Source of the DNA: Olsenella sp. An270
Lineage (GTDB): Bacteria; Actinomycetota; Coriobacteriia; Coriobacteriales; Atopobiaceae
Direction: 5' to 3'
Assembly: GCF_002159735.1 (NCBI RefSeq)
Contig: NZ_NFJF01000001.1
Span: 310,001 to 374,000, forward strand
Length of the DNA stretch: 64,000 nucleotides
The position numbers and the translations under genes were made by a program. The notes below the pieces were generated by a model. It searched no databases. It was not told the origin of the DNA and saw only the letters and a list, made by a program, of their open reading frames with translations. Below, piece by piece: positions 35,721 through 44,785 of the stretch (positions within the stretch are counted from its first letter, which is position 1; each line of letters starts with the position of its first letter).

Positions 35721-36692
35721 GTGGCGCAGGTCTGCCATAGGTGCGGCGCCCTGGTGCCCGACGGCGCCGCGTCCTGTCCCCACTGCCATGCGGTGACGGA
35801 GGTGACCCAGAAGATCGCCGTCGGCGACCTCACCTGGTGCCCCTCCTGCGGGGCGCTCGTCCCTCCGACGGACGCGACCTGCCCCAAGTGCGGCACCCTC
35901 GTTCGCCCCGCGGCCGCCCCGCGACCCGTGAGGGACCTCGACCTCCCCGAGATCGACGACGAGGGCGAGCCGGACTCCTCGCGAACGGGGGTCATGACGC
36001 GCATCGAGAGCGCCATCCCGCCCGCGGCGGACGCCTCCTCGCCCGCCGCGTCGCGCGACCGCATGCCCCGACCTCGGGCGTTCGCCTTCGCCGCGATATT
36101 CGCGGTGGCGATCGTCGGCGGGGCGGCGCTGCTCATCACGCACCCCTGGGACCCGACCGCCTCCATCACCAGGGCGAGCGAGCCCGCGGACACCTCCATG
36201 TCCGGCTATCCCGGGTCGGTCGACGCGCTGAGCGGCCAGGACCGGGAGCGCGACAAGGACCAGCCCGTCTCTGCCGACGCGTTCGACCTCATCGAGTCGG
36301 CCTACGAGCGGCTCTCCGAGCTCGAGGGTGCGGTGGGGGAGAGCGAGACCCTGCTCCGCGAGACGTGCGGCGAGGGTGACGCCGAGGCGCTCGCGGACGG
36401 CCTCGAGGACGCACGGGCCGTCTCGCTGGACGTCTCGAACCTCATCTCGGACATCGAGAGGCTCGGTGACGACGACGGGACCTACGCCGAGGACGTCGAG
36501 CACCTCCTGACCCTCGGGAACTGGCTGCGAAACCGCTGCGACGTTCTGACCGAGGCATGGCGGCTCGCCGCCGAGCCGGACGACCCCTCTTCGGTCTCGT
36601 CGCAGGTCGTCTCGACGCTCACGGGCGGCCGTGACTACGCGAGGCTCTTCGACCAGAACTACGACGACTGGCGGCCCGAGCGCGCCGGGTAG
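35721..36692 (+). CDS. Double zinc-ribbon membrane protein
   Basis: A 323-aa protein of unknown function. Two zinc ribbons lie at the N-terminus: Cys5/Cys8 with Cys19/Cys22, and Cys40/Cys43 with Cys54/Cys57. An acidic linker, one transmembrane helix (~119-141, FAFAAIFAVAIVGGAALLI) and an extracytoplasmic, acidic, mostly helical C-terminal half follow. The topology suggests a cytoplasmic zinc-ribbon sensor with an outside helical domain. The GTG start at 35721 is one base after the aconitase stop, with GGGAG at good spacing. It is probably co-transcribed with aconitase. Confidence 0.75.
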   Translation: MAQVCHRCGALVPDGAASCPHCHAVTEVTQKIAVGDLTWCPSCGALVPPTDATCPKCGTLVRPAAAPRPVRDLDLPEIDDEGEPDSSRTGVMTRIESAIPPAADASSPAASRDRMPRPRAFAFAAIFAVAIVGGAALLITHPWDPTASITRASEPADTSMSGYPGSVDALSGQDRERDKDQPVSADAFDLIESAYERLSELEGAVGESETLLRETCGEGDAEALADGLEDARAVSLDVSNLISDIERLGDDDGTYAEDVEHLLTLGNWLRNRCDVLTEAWRLAAEPDDPSSVSSQVVSTLTGGRDYARLFDQNYDDWRPERAG

Positions 36693-36797
36693 GGTGCGGT
36701 CGCACCCCACGGGCGCGCCGTTCGGGGTGAGCGCTTCGCTGGGGCAAACTCAATGTGGAACCTCGCGTCTGCCGAATATGTGAAACCTAACGCATAC

Positions 36798-36806
36798 TGA
36801 TAGAAT
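36798..36806 (+). promoter_or_regulatory. Extended -10 promoter of the PPIase/mre unit
   Basis: TGATAGAAT (TGn plus TAGAAT), about 55 bp before the peptidylprolyl isomerase start. No strong -35. It probably drives at least the isomerase-TPR-mre run. Confidence 0.5.
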
Positions 36807-36860
36807 CATGGAGTTGAACAATCGGGCTCCGCTACCCGCGGCCCATGATTTGGAGGCGAC

Positions 36861-37409
36861 ATGGGTTTCATACAGGATCCGCTCTACACGCCGGAGTATT
36901 CGGTCGTCGGCGACGAGGTCGCGGTCTTTGACACCTCCAAGGGTGTCATCCGTGTCCAGCTCGACGGCGCCGGCGCCCCCGTGCACGTCGCAAACTTCTG
37001 CGAGCTCGCCTCGAGCGGCTTCTATGACGACCTCAAGTTCCACCGCTACGTCCCGGGCTTCGTTATCCAGGGCGGCTGCCCCAACACCCGCGACATGACC
37101 CCCGAGCAGGTCGCTCGCGGCGAGGTCGGCCCGCACGGCCACCCCGGCACCGGCGGTCCCGGCTACCGCATCCGCCAGGAGTTCACCACCAACCCGCGCA
37201 ACTCCCACGAGGACGCCGCGCTCGCCATGGCTCGCTCCAACGACCCCGACTCGGCGGGCTCGCAGTTCTACTTCTGCCTCGGCCCGCAGCACGGTCTCGA
37301 CTCCGGCTACACGGTCTTCGGGAGGACGCTGGAGGGCTTCGACGTCATCGCGTCCCTGAGGGCGGGGGACGTCATCAATTCGATTCGCATCGAGCACGCC
37401 GGCGCATAG
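36861..37409 (+). CDS. Cyclophilin-type peptidylprolyl isomerase
   Basis: Cis-trans isomerisation of peptidyl-proline bonds. The 182-aa single domain has the catalytic-site segments KFHRYVPGFVIQGGCPN (Arg/Phe site), SAGSQFYFCLGP and YTVFGRTLEG. No signal peptide is seen, so it acts in the cytoplasm. TTGGAGG precedes the ATG at 36861. It is the first gene of a run into the TPR and mre genes. Confidence 0.94.
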   Translation: MGFIQDPLYTPEYSVVGDEVAVFDTSKGVIRVQLDGAGAPVHVANFCELASSGFYDDLKFHRYVPGFVIQGGCPNTRDMTPEQVARGEVGPHGHPGTGGPGYRIRQEFTTNPRNSHEDAALAMARSNDPDSAGSQFYFCLGPQHGLDSGYTVFGRTLEGFDVIASLRAGDVINSIRIEHAGA

Positions 37410-37436
37410 GTGCCGCGAGCAACTCAGGAGGTCAAC

Positions 37437-38882
37437 GTGAATCAGCAGGCTTTCGAATCCGGCAAGCGCGCGTATCAGGAGGGTGACTGGCTCGGTGCCG
37501 TCACGCTCCTCGACGGCGCCCGTCAGGGCGACGAGCCCTCGGGCGAGGTCGACCATCTCCGCGGCAACGCCTACATGAAGCTCGGCCAGTTCGACTCCGC
37601 CGCGGCCGCCTACGAGGACGCGCTCTCCGACGCCGCCTATGGCAAGCGCGGGGCCCTCAGCTGCAACCGCGGCCGCGCCCTGCTCGCCGCCGGTCGTCCC
37701 CAGGAGGCCGTCGTCGCGCTCACCGACGCCGTGGCCGACTCGAGCTACGCGACGCCCTACAAGGCGTACATGGCGCTCGGCGCCGCCTACGAGCAGCTCG
37801 GCGACGTCAGGAACGCCGGCATCTCCTACCGGAGCGCCGCCATCGACGAGTCCAACCCCGCTCCCGCGGTCGCCCTCTCCGACCTCGGCAGCTGCTTCAT
37901 GCGCCTCGGACGCGCCGTCGACGCCGTCGAGGCCTACCGCACCGCGCTCGACTTCACGACGCCGCTCGAGGACCAGAACAGGATCTGGTGCGACCTCGCG
38001 CTCGCGTACGTCGCGGCGAACCGCATGAACGAGGCCGTCGACGCCTTCGCGCACGCGACGGCCGACGGCACCCTGGAGCTCTCCCCGGACGCCCAGGCGG
38101 CCTACGACGCCGCCCGCAAGGCGGTCGCCTCGATCGGCTCCCGCCGTCCCTCCGAGACCGACGCCCTGCTCGCGGCTGCCGGCTACGGCTCCACCTCCTA
38201 TGACCCGCTCGACCCCACCGGCGCGTCCGGCGAGCTCATGCCCTCCCCGGAGGACACCGGGTTCTTCTCCGTCAGCGAGGAGGACCTCGTCCAGCAGGAC
38301 CGTCTGGACCGCAAGGTGAGGCGCAAGCACCGTCACACCGGCCTCAAGGTCTTCCTGGTGATCCTCTTCCTGCTCGCCCTCGTCGGAGGCGGCGGCGCCT
38401 TCGCCTACATCAACGGCTACGGCTGGCCCACCCAGCAGTCCGTCGCCGAGCAGCTCTTTGGTGCCAAGACCCAGGGCTCCGACCTCGCGCCCTACGTCGT
38501 GAGCAGCCTCTCCACCGCTCAGATCCAGGAGATCTCCGACGTCATCCCCTCCGGCGCCGAGGTGAGCGTCACCGGCGTCGACCGCTCCATGACGCAGTCC
38601 ACGGTCTATCTCACCGCCTCTCTCTCCAGCGGCGGCGAGCAGGACTACACCGTCGAGATGGTCCGTGACGGCATCGGCTGGAAGGTCGAGTCCGTCACCC
38701 CGGTCTATCTCTCCCAGGATGCCGACGAGTCCGACGACTCCGTCGCCCCCGACTCGAGCGACGAGTCCCAGGACGTCGACTCCACCTCCGACGCCGCCGA
38801 TGACCCCGCGTCCGCGGACGACGCCACCTCTGCCGAACCCACCGGCGACGACGCCGGTGACGCCGCTGCCTCGACCGAGTAG
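37437..38882 (+). CDS. TPR-repeat membrane protein, upstream of mreB
   Basis: A 481-aa protein. The N-terminal ~220 residues carry about five tetratricopeptide repeats (AFESGKRAYQEGDWLGAV, NAYMKLGQFDSAAAAYEDAL, ALGAAYEQLGDVRNAGISY, DLGSCFMRLGRAVDAVEAYRTAL and AYVAANRMNEAVDAFAHA). A basic stretch precedes one transmembrane helix (~304-324, VFLVILFLLALVGGGGAFAY). A ~100-residue outside domain and a ~45-residue Asp/Ser/Ala-rich tail follow. Start GTG 37437 has AGGAGG five bases upstream; GTG 37410 is an alternative. It sits 9 bp before mreB, so a scaffold role in cell elongation is possible but unproven. Confidence 0.8.
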   Translation: MNQQAFESGKRAYQEGDWLGAVTLLDGARQGDEPSGEVDHLRGNAYMKLGQFDSAAAAYEDALSDAAYGKRGALSCNRGRALLAAGRPQEAVVALTDAVADSSYATPYKAYMALGAAYEQLGDVRNAGISYRSAAIDESNPAPAVALSDLGSCFMRLGRAVDAVEAYRTALDFTTPLEDQNRIWCDLALAYVAANRMNEAVDAFAHATADGTLELSPDAQAAYDAARKAVASIGSRRPSETDALLAAAGYGSTSYDPLDPTGASGELMPSPEDTGFFSVSEEDLVQQDRLDRKVRRKHRHTGLKVFLVILFLLALVGGGGAFAYINGYGWPTQQSVAEQLFGAKTQGSDLAPYVVSSLSTAQIQEISDVIPSGAEVSVTGVDRSMTQSTVYLTASLSSGGEQDYTVEMVRDGIGWKVESVTPVYLSQDADESDDSVAPDSSDESQDVDSTSDAADDPASADDATSAEPTGDDAGDAAASTE

Positions 38883-38891
38883 GAAGCCCAC

Positions 38892-39947
38892 ATGTCTCTC
38901 ATCGACACTCTGTTTTCGAACCTGTTCGGCGAGTACGGGGGAGACCTCGCGATCGACCTCGGCACCGCCAACACGCTCGTCGCCGTCCGCGGCCAGGGCA
39001 TCGTCATCAACGAGCCCTCGGTCGTCGCCATCGACAAGAGCGAGAGCAGGGTCCTCGCCGTCGGTGCCGATGCCAAGCGCATGATCGGCCGCACGCCGGG
39101 CTCCATCATCGCCGAGCGCCCGCTCAAGGACGGCGTCATCGCCGACTTCGACGTCACCGAGGTCATGCTCCGCTACTTCATCGAGAAGGCCCGCGAGCGC
39201 CGCTACCCCTGGTCGCCGCGGCCCCGCGTCGTGGTTTGCGTCCCCTCCGGCGTCACCTCCGTCGAGAAGCGCGCCGTCTTCGAGGCGACCATCCAGGCGC
39301 GCGCGCGCCAGGCATACCTGATCGAGGAGCCCATGGCCGCCGCCATCGGCGCCGACCTCCCAATCGAGGACCCCACCGGCTCCATGGTCGTCGACATCGG
39401 CGGCGGCACCACCGAGGTCGCCGTCATCTCGATGGGCGGCATCGTCGTCTCGCAGTCCATCCGCACGGCGGGCGACGAGTTTGACCAGACCATCCTCCAG
39501 CACGTCCGCGATGCCTACAACCTGTCCATCGGAGAGCGCACCGCCGAGGACATCAAGATCAAGGTCGGCTCCGCCGCGCCGCTCGCCGAGGAGCTCGACG
39601 TCGAGGTCAACGGTCGTGACGTGATGAGCGGTCTTCCCAAGACCGTGCGCATCGAGAGCGAGGAGATCCGCCGCGCCCTCGACCGTCCGTTGGACGAGGT
39701 CACCAAGGCCGTCAAGGACGCGCTCGACGTGACCCCGCCGGACCTCGCCTCCGACCTCATGTACTACGGCATCCTCCTGACGGGTGGCGGCGGGCTGCTC
39801 CGCGGCCTCGACCAGCGCCTCCGTGAGGAGACGGGCGTCCCCGTCAACGTGAGCCCGACCGCCCTCGAGAACGTCGTCAACGGCTGCGCCAAGGTCCTCG
39901 AGGCCAACGCGCTCTCCGGCGGCTTCGTCCAGAGTACGGGTCAGTAG
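38892..39947 (+). CDS. mreB: Rod-shape-determining protein MreB
   Basis: Bacterial actin that guides the lateral cell-wall machinery. The 351-aa protein has phosphate-1 DLGTANTLV, the connecting segments PSVVAIDKS and RPLKDGVIADFDVTE, phosphate-2 VVDIGGGTTEVAVIS, adenosine LLTGGGGLL, and GEYGGDLAIDLGT near the N-terminal amphipathic membrane helix (SLIDTLFSNLFG). It is followed 1 bp later by mreC. AGGAAG sits eight bases before the ATG. Confidence 0.98.
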   Translation: MSLIDTLFSNLFGEYGGDLAIDLGTANTLVAVRGQGIVINEPSVVAIDKSESRVLAVGADAKRMIGRTPGSIIAERPLKDGVIADFDVTEVMLRYFIEKARERRYPWSPRPRVVVCVPSGVTSVEKRAVFEATIQARARQAYLIEEPMAAAIGADLPIEDPTGSMVVDIGGGTTEVAVISMGGIVVSQSIRTAGDEFDQTILQHVRDAYNLSIGERTAEDIKIKVGSAAPLAEELDVEVNGRDVMSGLPKTVRIESEEIRRALDRPLDEVTKAVKDALDVTPPDLASDLMYYGILLTGGGGLLRGLDQRLREETGVPVNVSPTALENVVNGCAKVLEANALSGGFVQSTGQ

Positions 39948-39948
39948 C

Positions 39949-40941
39949 GTGCCGCTCTCCTCGAAGGGTCGGGGAGCGGCGCCGACCTTGGGAACCAAGA
40001 ACAACCGATCCGGTGGCACGCGCGGGCTCGTCGTCTGCGCGGTGCTCTCCGTCGTGCTCTTCACGCTGAGCTGCCAGTCGGGCGGCGAGGGGCCGCTCGA
40101 GGCGGCGCGCGGCGCCTTCCAGACCGTCACCTCGCCCATCCGCGTGTTCGGCTCGGTCATCACCGCCCCGGTGAGGGGTCTCGGCAACGTGTTCGCCAAC
40201 CTCACCGCCGACCAGGCGACCCTCACCGAGCTCCAGGCCGAGGTGGACGAGCTGCGCGCGAGAAACGCCGAGCTGGAGGAGGACGCCGGCTCCGCTCAGC
40301 GCCTCCAGGACCTCCTCGACCTGCGCGACAACAACGACCTGCAGTCGGTCGCCGCGAGGATCATCTCCGGGTCGACCGACTCCTGGAGCTCGACGGTCAC
40401 GCTCGACAAGGGCTCCTCCTCGGGGCTCTCCGCCGGCATGCCCGTGACGACGTCGAGCGGCGTCATCGGCCAGATCGTCTCCTGCAGTGCGACCACCTCG
40501 ACGGTGAGGCTGCTATCGGACGAGAGCTCCTCGATATCCGCCATGGTCCAGTCGAGCCGCGCCCAGGGGATGCTGCAGGGCTCCGCATCCGGCGAGGTCC
40601 GCCTCGAGCTCGTCTCGACCGGTCAGGAGGTCTCCGTCGGCGATGTCGTCGTCACGAGCGGCCTGGGCGGCGTCTTCCCCAAGGGCCTCCCGGTCGGCGA
40701 GGTCGCGAGCGTCACCAGCAACCCCGGCGACCTCTACCTCGACATCGTCGTCGAGCTCTACGCCGACACGACGCGCTCCGAGGAGGTGCTCGTCATCACC
40801 TCCATCACCGAGAGCCAACGCGCGAGCTCCGAGGACATCGCCGAGGCCGACGCCCAGGAGCACGGATCGAGCGACGACGAGGACGAGACCACGGACGGCG
40901 ACGCGACGAACGACCAGGCTGACGGCGGACAGGCTCAGTAG
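39949..40941 (+). CDS. mreC: Rod-shape-determining protein MreC
   Basis: Bitopic elongasome protein (330 aa). It has a short basic cytoplasmic N-terminus, one membrane helix (~27-42, LVVCAVLSVVLFTLSC), a coiled coil (~85-125, TELQAEVDELRARNAELEED), and the paired beta-barrel outside domain (VTLDKGSSSGLSAGMPVTT, VGDVVVTSGLGGVFPKGLPVGEVASV). An acidic tail ends the protein. Start GTG 39949 lies one base after the mreB stop; the Shine-Dalgarno is weak, so coupled translation is likely. Confidence 0.94.
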   Translation: MPLSSKGRGAAPTLGTKNNRSGGTRGLVVCAVLSVVLFTLSCQSGGEGPLEAARGAFQTVTSPIRVFGSVITAPVRGLGNVFANLTADQATLTELQAEVDELRARNAELEEDAGSAQRLQDLLDLRDNNDLQSVAARIISGSTDSWSSTVTLDKGSSSGLSAGMPVTTSSGVIGQIVSCSATTSTVRLLSDESSSISAMVQSSRAQGMLQGSASGEVRLELVSTGQEVSVGDVVVTSGLGGVFPKGLPVGEVASVTSNPGDLYLDIVVELYADTTRSEEVLVITSITESQRASSEDIAEADAQEHGSSDDEDETTDGDATNDQADGGQAQ

Positions 40942-40953
40942 GAAGGGGGAGCG

Positions 40954-41505
40954 ATGCAGGTGACCGACAGGAACAGGGAGGCGCGCACCACGGTGGTCCT
41001 CGCCGTGCTCTGCTTCGTGCTCCAGCTCACGCTCGCGCCCAACGTGGGACTCGGCAACGGTCGGGCCAACTTCGCCCTCGTCTTCACCGCCTGCCTCGCA
41101 CTCTTCTCGGGCGGGAGGTCACCTGCCGTGGCGGGCTTCGTCGCGGGGCTGCTGTTCGACCTCTCCTCCACGGGCCCCATCGGCCTCATGGCGTTCTGTC
41201 TCACGCTCGTCGGGTTCGCGCTCGGCCTGGGCGCACGCGAGCGTGTCGTCGGCGACCTCGCCACCTCCGTCGTCTATGCCTCCGCGGCCTCCCTGGCCGT
41301 CTCGGTCGTCTATCACGTCGCCATGCTGCTCGTCGGCCAGTCGAGCTCGCTCATCGACGCCCTGTTCCTGCGCGCCCTCCCGACGGCGCTGCTCACCATC
41401 GTCGCCTTCCTCCCGTTCGCCTACTACTTCTCCCGCGTGCGGACGCATGGCATGGGCCTCTCCGGGAGGCATGCCTCCGGCGGCCTCGGTCGGCCTCTCC
41501 TGTAG
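40954..41505 (+). CDS. mreD: Rod-shape-determining protein MreD
   Basis: A 183-aa polytopic membrane protein with about five hydrophobic segments (VVLAVLCFVLQLTLAPNV, FALVFTACLALFSGG, VAGFVAGLLFDLSS with the family Asp, LMAFCLTLVGFALGLG, and a C-terminal helix). AGGAAGGGGGA precedes the ATG at 40954. Position between mreC and the PBP2 gene is canonical. Confidence 0.92.
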   Translation: MQVTDRNREARTTVVLAVLCFVLQLTLAPNVGLGNGRANFALVFTACLALFSGGRSPAVAGFVAGLLFDLSSTGPIGLMAFCLTLVGFALGLGARERVVGDLATSVVYASAASLAVSVVYHVAMLLVGQSSSLIDALFLRALPTALLTIVAFLPFAYYFSRVRTHGMGLSGRHASGGLGRPLL

Positions 41506-41514
41506 GTGCCCTCC

Positions 41515-43554
41515 ATGGACCTCTCCCTGGTCATAGTCATCGTCTGCGTCGTGCTGGCGGTCGCCCTCGTGGCCGTCTTCCTCGTCTTCGGGCGGGCGGA
41601 GGCCAACTTCACCTTCGACATCGGCGGGTCCGCGCCCCGCGCGTCCGGCGGCTCCGACTCCTCCGCGGAGAAGACCACGTCGTCTCGCCTGGTCGGGCTC
41701 GCCGTGGTCGTCGGCGGCGTCTTCACCGCGCTCGTCGCGCGCCTGTGGTCCATGCAGCTCGTCTCGAGCGAGGAGTATGCCGAGCAGGCCGAGCGGAACC
41801 GGCGCAGCACCATCTACACGCAGGCGCCCCGTGGCAGGATCCTCGACAGAAACGGACGCGAGCTCGTCGGCAACCGCGCGAGTCTCACGGTCGTCGCCGA
41901 GGGGGCGGTCCTGGACGACCCCGTCGAGGTGCAGCTCCTCGGCAACCTCATCGGAATGCCTGCCCAGGCGGTCCGGCGCAAGCTCCAGGACACGACCGAG
42001 GGGCACCAGAGCCCGAGGACCGTCTCGGTGGACGTCTCCCGGCGCGTCGTCGCCTTCATCGGCGAGCATCCCGAGGCATTTCCCGGCGTCTCCGTCCAGC
42101 AGCGCACGCAGCGCTCCTATCCCAACGGCTCGCTGGCCGCCCATGTCGTCGGCTACGTGAGCACCGTCACGGAGGATCAGCTCAAGGACAGCGAGAACGC
42201 CGAGAGCGGCTCGGTCACCTATCGGTCCGGCGACGTCGTCGGACAGTCGGGCGTCGAGCTCAGCTACGAGAGCGTGCTCGCGGGAACGCGCGGGGAGCAG
42301 GTCGTCTTCGTCGATGCCGGCGGCAACGTGCTCGGCTACTCGACGAGCATCGAGCCGGAGAGCGGCTCGGACATCGTGCTCACCATAGACTCCGACATCC
42401 AGCGCGCCGCCGAGGAGTCCCTGGAGCGCGTCATCACGAACCAGCAGGACACTGGACTGGAGGCGAGCGGCGGCTGCGTCGTCGTGCTCGACTGCACCAA
42501 CGGCGAGGTCCTCGCCATGGCGAGCTACCCCACGTTCTCCCCGAACGTTTTCACCGGCGGCATCTCGCAGGCGGACTGGGACGTGCTCTCCGCCGAGGAC
42601 GCGCACTACCCCCTGATGAACCGCGCCATATCGGGCCAGTATCCCTCCGGCTCCGTGATCAAGCCGCTCACCTCCTTCGCCGCGCTCAGCTACGGGGTGG
42701 CCACCTCGGAGAGCTCGTGGTACTGCTCGGGCTGGTGGTCTTGGTCGGGGAGCCGTGACGACGGCACGATCATGATGTGCTACAACCACTCCGGACACGG
42801 TGCGATGAACCTCGTGTCGGGCATCACGTTCTCGTGTGACGTCGTGTTCTACGAGATTGGCAAGGGGTTCTACTACTCCGACAACCCTGACGGCATGCAG
42901 GACACCTTCCGCGCCTACGGGCTCGGCTCCCTGACCGGTATCGACCTCAACGGTGAGATCGCCGGTCGCGTGCCGGACGCCGACTGGAAGCAGAAGTACT
43001 ACAAGGACCTCGGCTATTCGGACGAGGACAGCGCGTGGAAGCCCGGTGACAACTGCAACATCGCGATCGGGCAGGGAGACGTGCTCGTCACGTGTCTGCA
43101 GATGGCCGTCTCCTACTGCAGCATCGCCAACCGAGGCCCCGCCTGGAGGCCGCACGTCCTCAAGGGCGTGAGGTCCAAGGTGGGGGAGGGGTTCGTCTCG
43201 GAGTACAAGCCCGAGAAGATACTCGACGTCGAGGAGAGGTCCGACTTCCGCGAGCTCGTCGAACGCGGCATGTGGGGCGTCATATACGAGGAGTCCCCGT
43301 CTCAGACCGAGCACTGGACCTCCCTGTCCGTCTCCGTCGCCGGAAAGACGGGAACGGCCGAGCAGCCCGCTCCCGGCAACGCATGCTGGTTCGGCTGCTA
43401 CGCCCCCTCCGACGATCCAAAGTACGTCGTCTTCGCGACGGTCGACGGAGGGGACTGGGGCTCCACCACCGCCATGCTCGTCGCCCGTGACACGATCGGC
43501 GCCATCTACGGAGAACCGGACACCTCGAGCGCCGTCTATGCGGTGGGGGACTAG
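41515..43554 (+). CDS. mrdA: Penicillin-binding protein 2 (peptidoglycan transpeptidase)
   Basis: Class B PBP that cross-links lateral-wall peptidoglycan (679 aa). An N-terminal membrane anchor (DLSLVIVIVCVVLAVALV) is followed by a second hydrophobic stretch. The dimerisation domain has RGRILDRNGRELVGN and VVGQSGVELSYESVLAG. The transpeptidase domain has SxxK at Ser380 (SGSVIKP), SCD (FSCDVVFYEIG) and KTG at Lys611 (VAGKTGTAEQ). An ~20-residue insertion with many Trp/Ser (YCSGWWSWSGS) follows the SxxK region. ATG 41515 is chosen; GTG 41506, abutting the mreD stop, is an alternative. Confidence 0.96.
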   Translation: MDLSLVIVIVCVVLAVALVAVFLVFGRAEANFTFDIGGSAPRASGGSDSSAEKTTSSRLVGLAVVVGGVFTALVARLWSMQLVSSEEYAEQAERNRRSTIYTQAPRGRILDRNGRELVGNRASLTVVAEGAVLDDPVEVQLLGNLIGMPAQAVRRKLQDTTEGHQSPRTVSVDVSRRVVAFIGEHPEAFPGVSVQQRTQRSYPNGSLAAHVVGYVSTVTEDQLKDSENAESGSVTYRSGDVVGQSGVELSYESVLAGTRGEQVVFVDAGGNVLGYSTSIEPESGSDIVLTIDSDIQRAAEESLERVITNQQDTGLEASGGCVVVLDCTNGEVLAMASYPTFSPNVFTGGISQADWDVLSAEDAHYPLMNRAISGQYPSGSVIKPLTSFAALSYGVATSESSWYCSGWWSWSGSRDDGTIMMCYNHSGHGAMNLVSGITFSCDVVFYEIGKGFYYSDNPDGMQDTFRAYGLGSLTGIDLNGEIAGRVPDADWKQKYYKDLGYSDEDSAWKPGDNCNIAIGQGDVLVTCLQMAVSYCSIANRGPAWRPHVLKGVRSKVGEGFVSEYKPEKILDVEERSDFRELVERGMWGVIYEESPSQTEHWTSLSVSVAGKTGTAEQPAPGNACWFGCYAPSDDPKYVVFATVDGGDWGSTTAMLVARDTIGAIYGEPDTSSAVYAVGD

Positions 43555-43562
43555 GGGGTGAC

Positions 43563-44759
43563 ATGGCTTTCGGCATTCGTGACAAGGTCTCGACGGGCGG
43601 GGTTCCCGCCTCCGGACAGCGCGCCGGGGCACGGGTCGCGAGCGGTCGCGGTCGTCTCGACAACCTGTACCTCTCGCAGCTCATCCCGGCGCTGCTGATC
43701 GTCATCATCGGCATCGTCACGGTCTGGTCCGCCTCACTGTCCATTCCCGAGGCGAACTTCACCAGCCACGTCGCCGGCGTCGCGCTCGGTCTCGTCGCCG
43801 CCGTCTGCGTCTGGCGCTACGACTGCCGCGCGCTCTCCAACATGACGACGGCCCTCTTCGTGCTCGCCTGCGTCCTCATGGTGCTCCCGCGCATACCGGG
43901 CCTCGGGTACGAGGGCGGCCTCGGCATGGTCGGATGGGTCAAGATCGGACCGCTCCGCTTCCAGCCGTCCGAGCCCGGCAAGATCGTCACCATCTTCCTC
44001 ATGGCATCGGCATGCGCGCAGTACAACGGAAAGATCGAGACGTTTCGCGACTACGCCAAGCTCTGCGGCACGCTGCTCGTCCCGCTCCTGCTGATACTCT
44101 CCCTGGACCTGGGAACCGGCCTCATCATCTTCGTCATCGGCGCGACGATCATCATCGCGAGCGGCGCGCCGCGCACCTGGGTCCTCCTCACCGTTGCTCT
44201 CATCATCGGCGCGGCGGCGCTCGTGGTCGTGACGTCGATGATCGACGGGCTGCCCCATATCCTGAAGGAGTACCAGCTCAAGCGCCTCACTGTCTTCATC
44301 GACCCGAGCGTGGACCCCACCGGTGACGGTTACAACCTGCAGCAGGCGATGATCGCCGTGGGCTCCGGCGGCCTCTTCGGCAAGGGGCTGGGCAACGCCA
44401 CGCAGGCCCTGAGCGGCTTCGTTCCCGAGGCGCAGACGGACTTCGTCTTCTCGCTCTTCGCTGAGCAGTTCGGCTTCGTGGGCTCGCTCGTCCTGCTCGG
44501 GCTGTATGCTTGGATGATACTCTCCACGATCCTGCTCGCCATGAGGAGCGAGTCGCACTTCACGAGGCTCGCCCTCGTCGGGTGCGTTGCCATGTGGACG
44601 TTCCAGGTGCTCGAGAACGTGGGCATGTGCCTCGGGGTCATGCCCATCACGGGCATCCCGCTGCCGTTCGTCTCGTACGGCTCCTCCTCTATGGTCGTGC
44701 AGCTGGTCTCGGTGGGAATCGTGCAGTCGTTCTGGAGGCATCGACAGAAGGCGGCCTAG
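43563..44759 (+). CDS. rodA: RodA (SEDS-family peptidoglycan glycosyltransferase)
   Basis: Polymerises glycan strands with PBP2 during elongation. The 398 residues make about 10 membrane helices. SEDS signatures are GWVKIGPLRFQPSEPGKI, DLGTGLIIFVIG, the KRLTVFIDPSVDPTGDGYNLQQAMIAVGSGGLFGKGLG region and MPITGIPLPFVSYGSSSM. The ~40-residue N-terminus is basic. It starts 8 bp after the mrdA stop, completing an mreB-mreC-mreD-mrdA-rodA operon. Confidence 0.96.
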   Translation: MAFGIRDKVSTGGVPASGQRAGARVASGRGRLDNLYLSQLIPALLIVIIGIVTVWSASLSIPEANFTSHVAGVALGLVAAVCVWRYDCRALSNMTTALFVLACVLMVLPRIPGLGYEGGLGMVGWVKIGPLRFQPSEPGKIVTIFLMASACAQYNGKIETFRDYAKLCGTLLVPLLLILSLDLGTGLIIFVIGATIIIASGAPRTWVLLTVALIIGAAALVVVTSMIDGLPHILKEYQLKRLTVFIDPSVDPTGDGYNLQQAMIAVGSGGLFGKGLGNATQALSGFVPEAQTDFVFSLFAEQFGFVGSLVLLGLYAWMILSTILLAMRSESHFTRLALVGCVAMWTFQVLENVGMCLGVMPITGIPLPFVSYGSSSMVVQLVSVGIVQSFWRHRQKAA

Positions 44760-44785
44760 ACCGCCCTCCATGATGGGAGATTGAC

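Noticed and set aside
36692-36707. GGGTGCG-GT-CGCACCC hairpin at the end of the zinc-ribbon gene, considered as a terminator
   Set aside because: The loop is only 2 nt and no T-run follows on either strand.
36750-40226. Very long minus-strand open frame (over 1,100 codons) opposite the PPIase, TPR, mreB and mreC genes
   Set aside because: It is antisense to several clear genes, has low-complexity Val/Asp/Gly/Arg composition and no domain. High GC with GC-rich third positions gives such open frames. The same applies to the long frames opposite pckA, the P-type ATPase, aconitase, ppk, mrdA and others.
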